Shown here in pieces: positions 5,746 through 6,056 of a DNA stretch of 6,056 bases. Both the position numbers and the translations under genes were made by a program. A model generated the notes under the pieces. That model searched no databases and was not told the origin of the DNA. It worked only from the letters and a program-made list of their open reading frames with translations. The stretch lies in NCBI GenBank assembly GCA_947461645.1, contig CANHMN010000114.1:1-6056 (forward strand), given 5' to 3'. Position 1 is the first letter of the stretch. Each line of letters starts with the position of its first letter. The stretch is from Chitinophagaceae bacterium. GTDB lineage: Bacteria; Bacteroidota; Bacteroidia; Chitinophagales; Chitinophagaceae.

Positions 5746-6056
5746 ATGTCTGAAATGAAAATAGAAGAGCTTTATCAAATCTACCTCAAATATCCATCTG
5801 TTCAAACCGACACCAGAAAGCTGCAGATGGGTGATATTTATTTTGCCTTGAAAGGAGATACATTCAACGGCAATACTTTTGCTCAACAGGCTTTAAATCA
5901 AGGAGCGGCCTATTGTGTTGTTGATGAAGATTTGTCGTTTAAGGATGACCGCTTGATAAAAGTTGTTGATGTGCTCAGCACACTTCAGCAATTAGCAAAA
6001 TACCATCGTCAACAATTCCAAATCCCATTTTTAGCCATCACCGGCAGCAACGGAAA
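5746..6056 (+). CDS. murF: UDP-N-acetylmuramoyl-tripeptide--D-alanyl-D-alanine ligase, N-terminal part
   Basis: MurF adds D-Ala-D-Ala to the UDP-MurNAc-tripeptide, the last cytoplasmic step of peptidoglycan precursor synthesis. Only 103 codons are visible of an expected ~430. Seen: a substrate-binding N-terminal domain with SVQTDTRKLQMGDIYFALKG (the DTR-x-x-x-x-G-D-x-F-x-AL-x-G pattern typical of MurF/MurE), FNGNTFAQQALNQGA, and at the edge AITGSNGK, the start of the ATP-binding P-loop GSNGKT. The sequence TDTRK...YFALKGDTFNGN fits MurF better than MurE. The start is ATG at 5746 (MSEMKIEELY); a second in-frame ATG at 5755 (MKIEELY) is equally plausible, since neither has a Shine-Dalgarno sequence. 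It follows the TatD gene by 19 nt on the same strand. The window edge, not a mutation, causes the truncation. Confidence 0.93.
   Translation, partial: MSEMKIEELYQIYLKYPSVQTDTRKLQMGDIYFALKGDTFNGNTFAQQALNQGAAYCVVDEDLSFKDDRLIKVVDVLSTLQQLAKYHRQQFQIPFLAITGSNG

Noticed and set aside
1..6056. Mobile element, CRISPR array, phage, toxin-antitoxin, defence system or RNA gene
   Set aside because: Looked for terminal repeats, transposase motifs, direct repeats with regular spacing and tRNA-like folds on both strands by eye; found none. The gene content is housekeeping.

Overview
The window looks like ordinary chromosomal DNA from a member of the Bacteroidota (a Chitinophagales/Sphingobacteriia-like or flavobacterial organism; I cannot place it more precisely). 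Four things point there. The DNA is AT-rich. No gene has a recognisable Shine-Dalgarno sequence; starts are preceded by A/T-rich leaders. Promoter-like sequences fit the Bacteroidota pattern TTTG/TTG, about 19 nt, TAnnTTTG. The glutamyl-tRNA synthetase carries an extra segment just after its KLSKR motif of a kind I associate with Bacteroidota enzymes.

Layout: two divergent blocks meet at about 4194-4257. The leftward (minus-strand) block holds, in transcription order, a lipoprotein of unknown function (4193-3354) closed by a strong intrinsic terminator (3332-3298); deoD, purine nucleoside phosphorylase (3265-2546); and, from its own promoter at about 2469-2440, a three-gene operon: gltX (2401-863), a stand-alone cobalamin-binding subunit of the methylmalonyl-CoA mutase type (866-456, start overlapping the gltX stop as ATGA), and an enoyl-CoA hydratase (445 to beyond the left edge). 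The rightward block holds a NodB-type polysaccharide deacetylase (4258-4926), a TatD-family metal-dependent hydrolase (4938-5726) and the first third of or less of murF (5746 to beyond the right edge, cut inside its ATP-binding P-loop). Its gaps are 11 and 19 nt, consistent with one operon.

How the genes fit together: the last two genes of the gltX operon belong to acyl-CoA metabolism (B12-dependent carbon-skeleton rearrangement plus enoyl-CoA hydration), so a translation gene is tied to a fatty-acid, branched-chain or propionate pathway. The mutase catalytic subunit is not in the window. The rightward block has a cell-envelope flavour (deacetylase, MurF), with TatD as a housekeeping hydrolase. 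The lipoprotein and the deacetylase genes share a 64-nt divergent promoter region whose elements interleave around a 15-bp inverted repeat.

There is no mobile element, CRISPR array, RNA gene, phage gene or defence system that I can see, and no gene-free stretch over 300 bases. The only protein without a recognisable function is the lipoprotein. The points most worth a second look are its internal two-cysteine duplication, the interleaved divergent promoters, the ATGA coupling of gltX to a B12-binding subunit, and a hairpin at the predicted 5' end of the gltX message.
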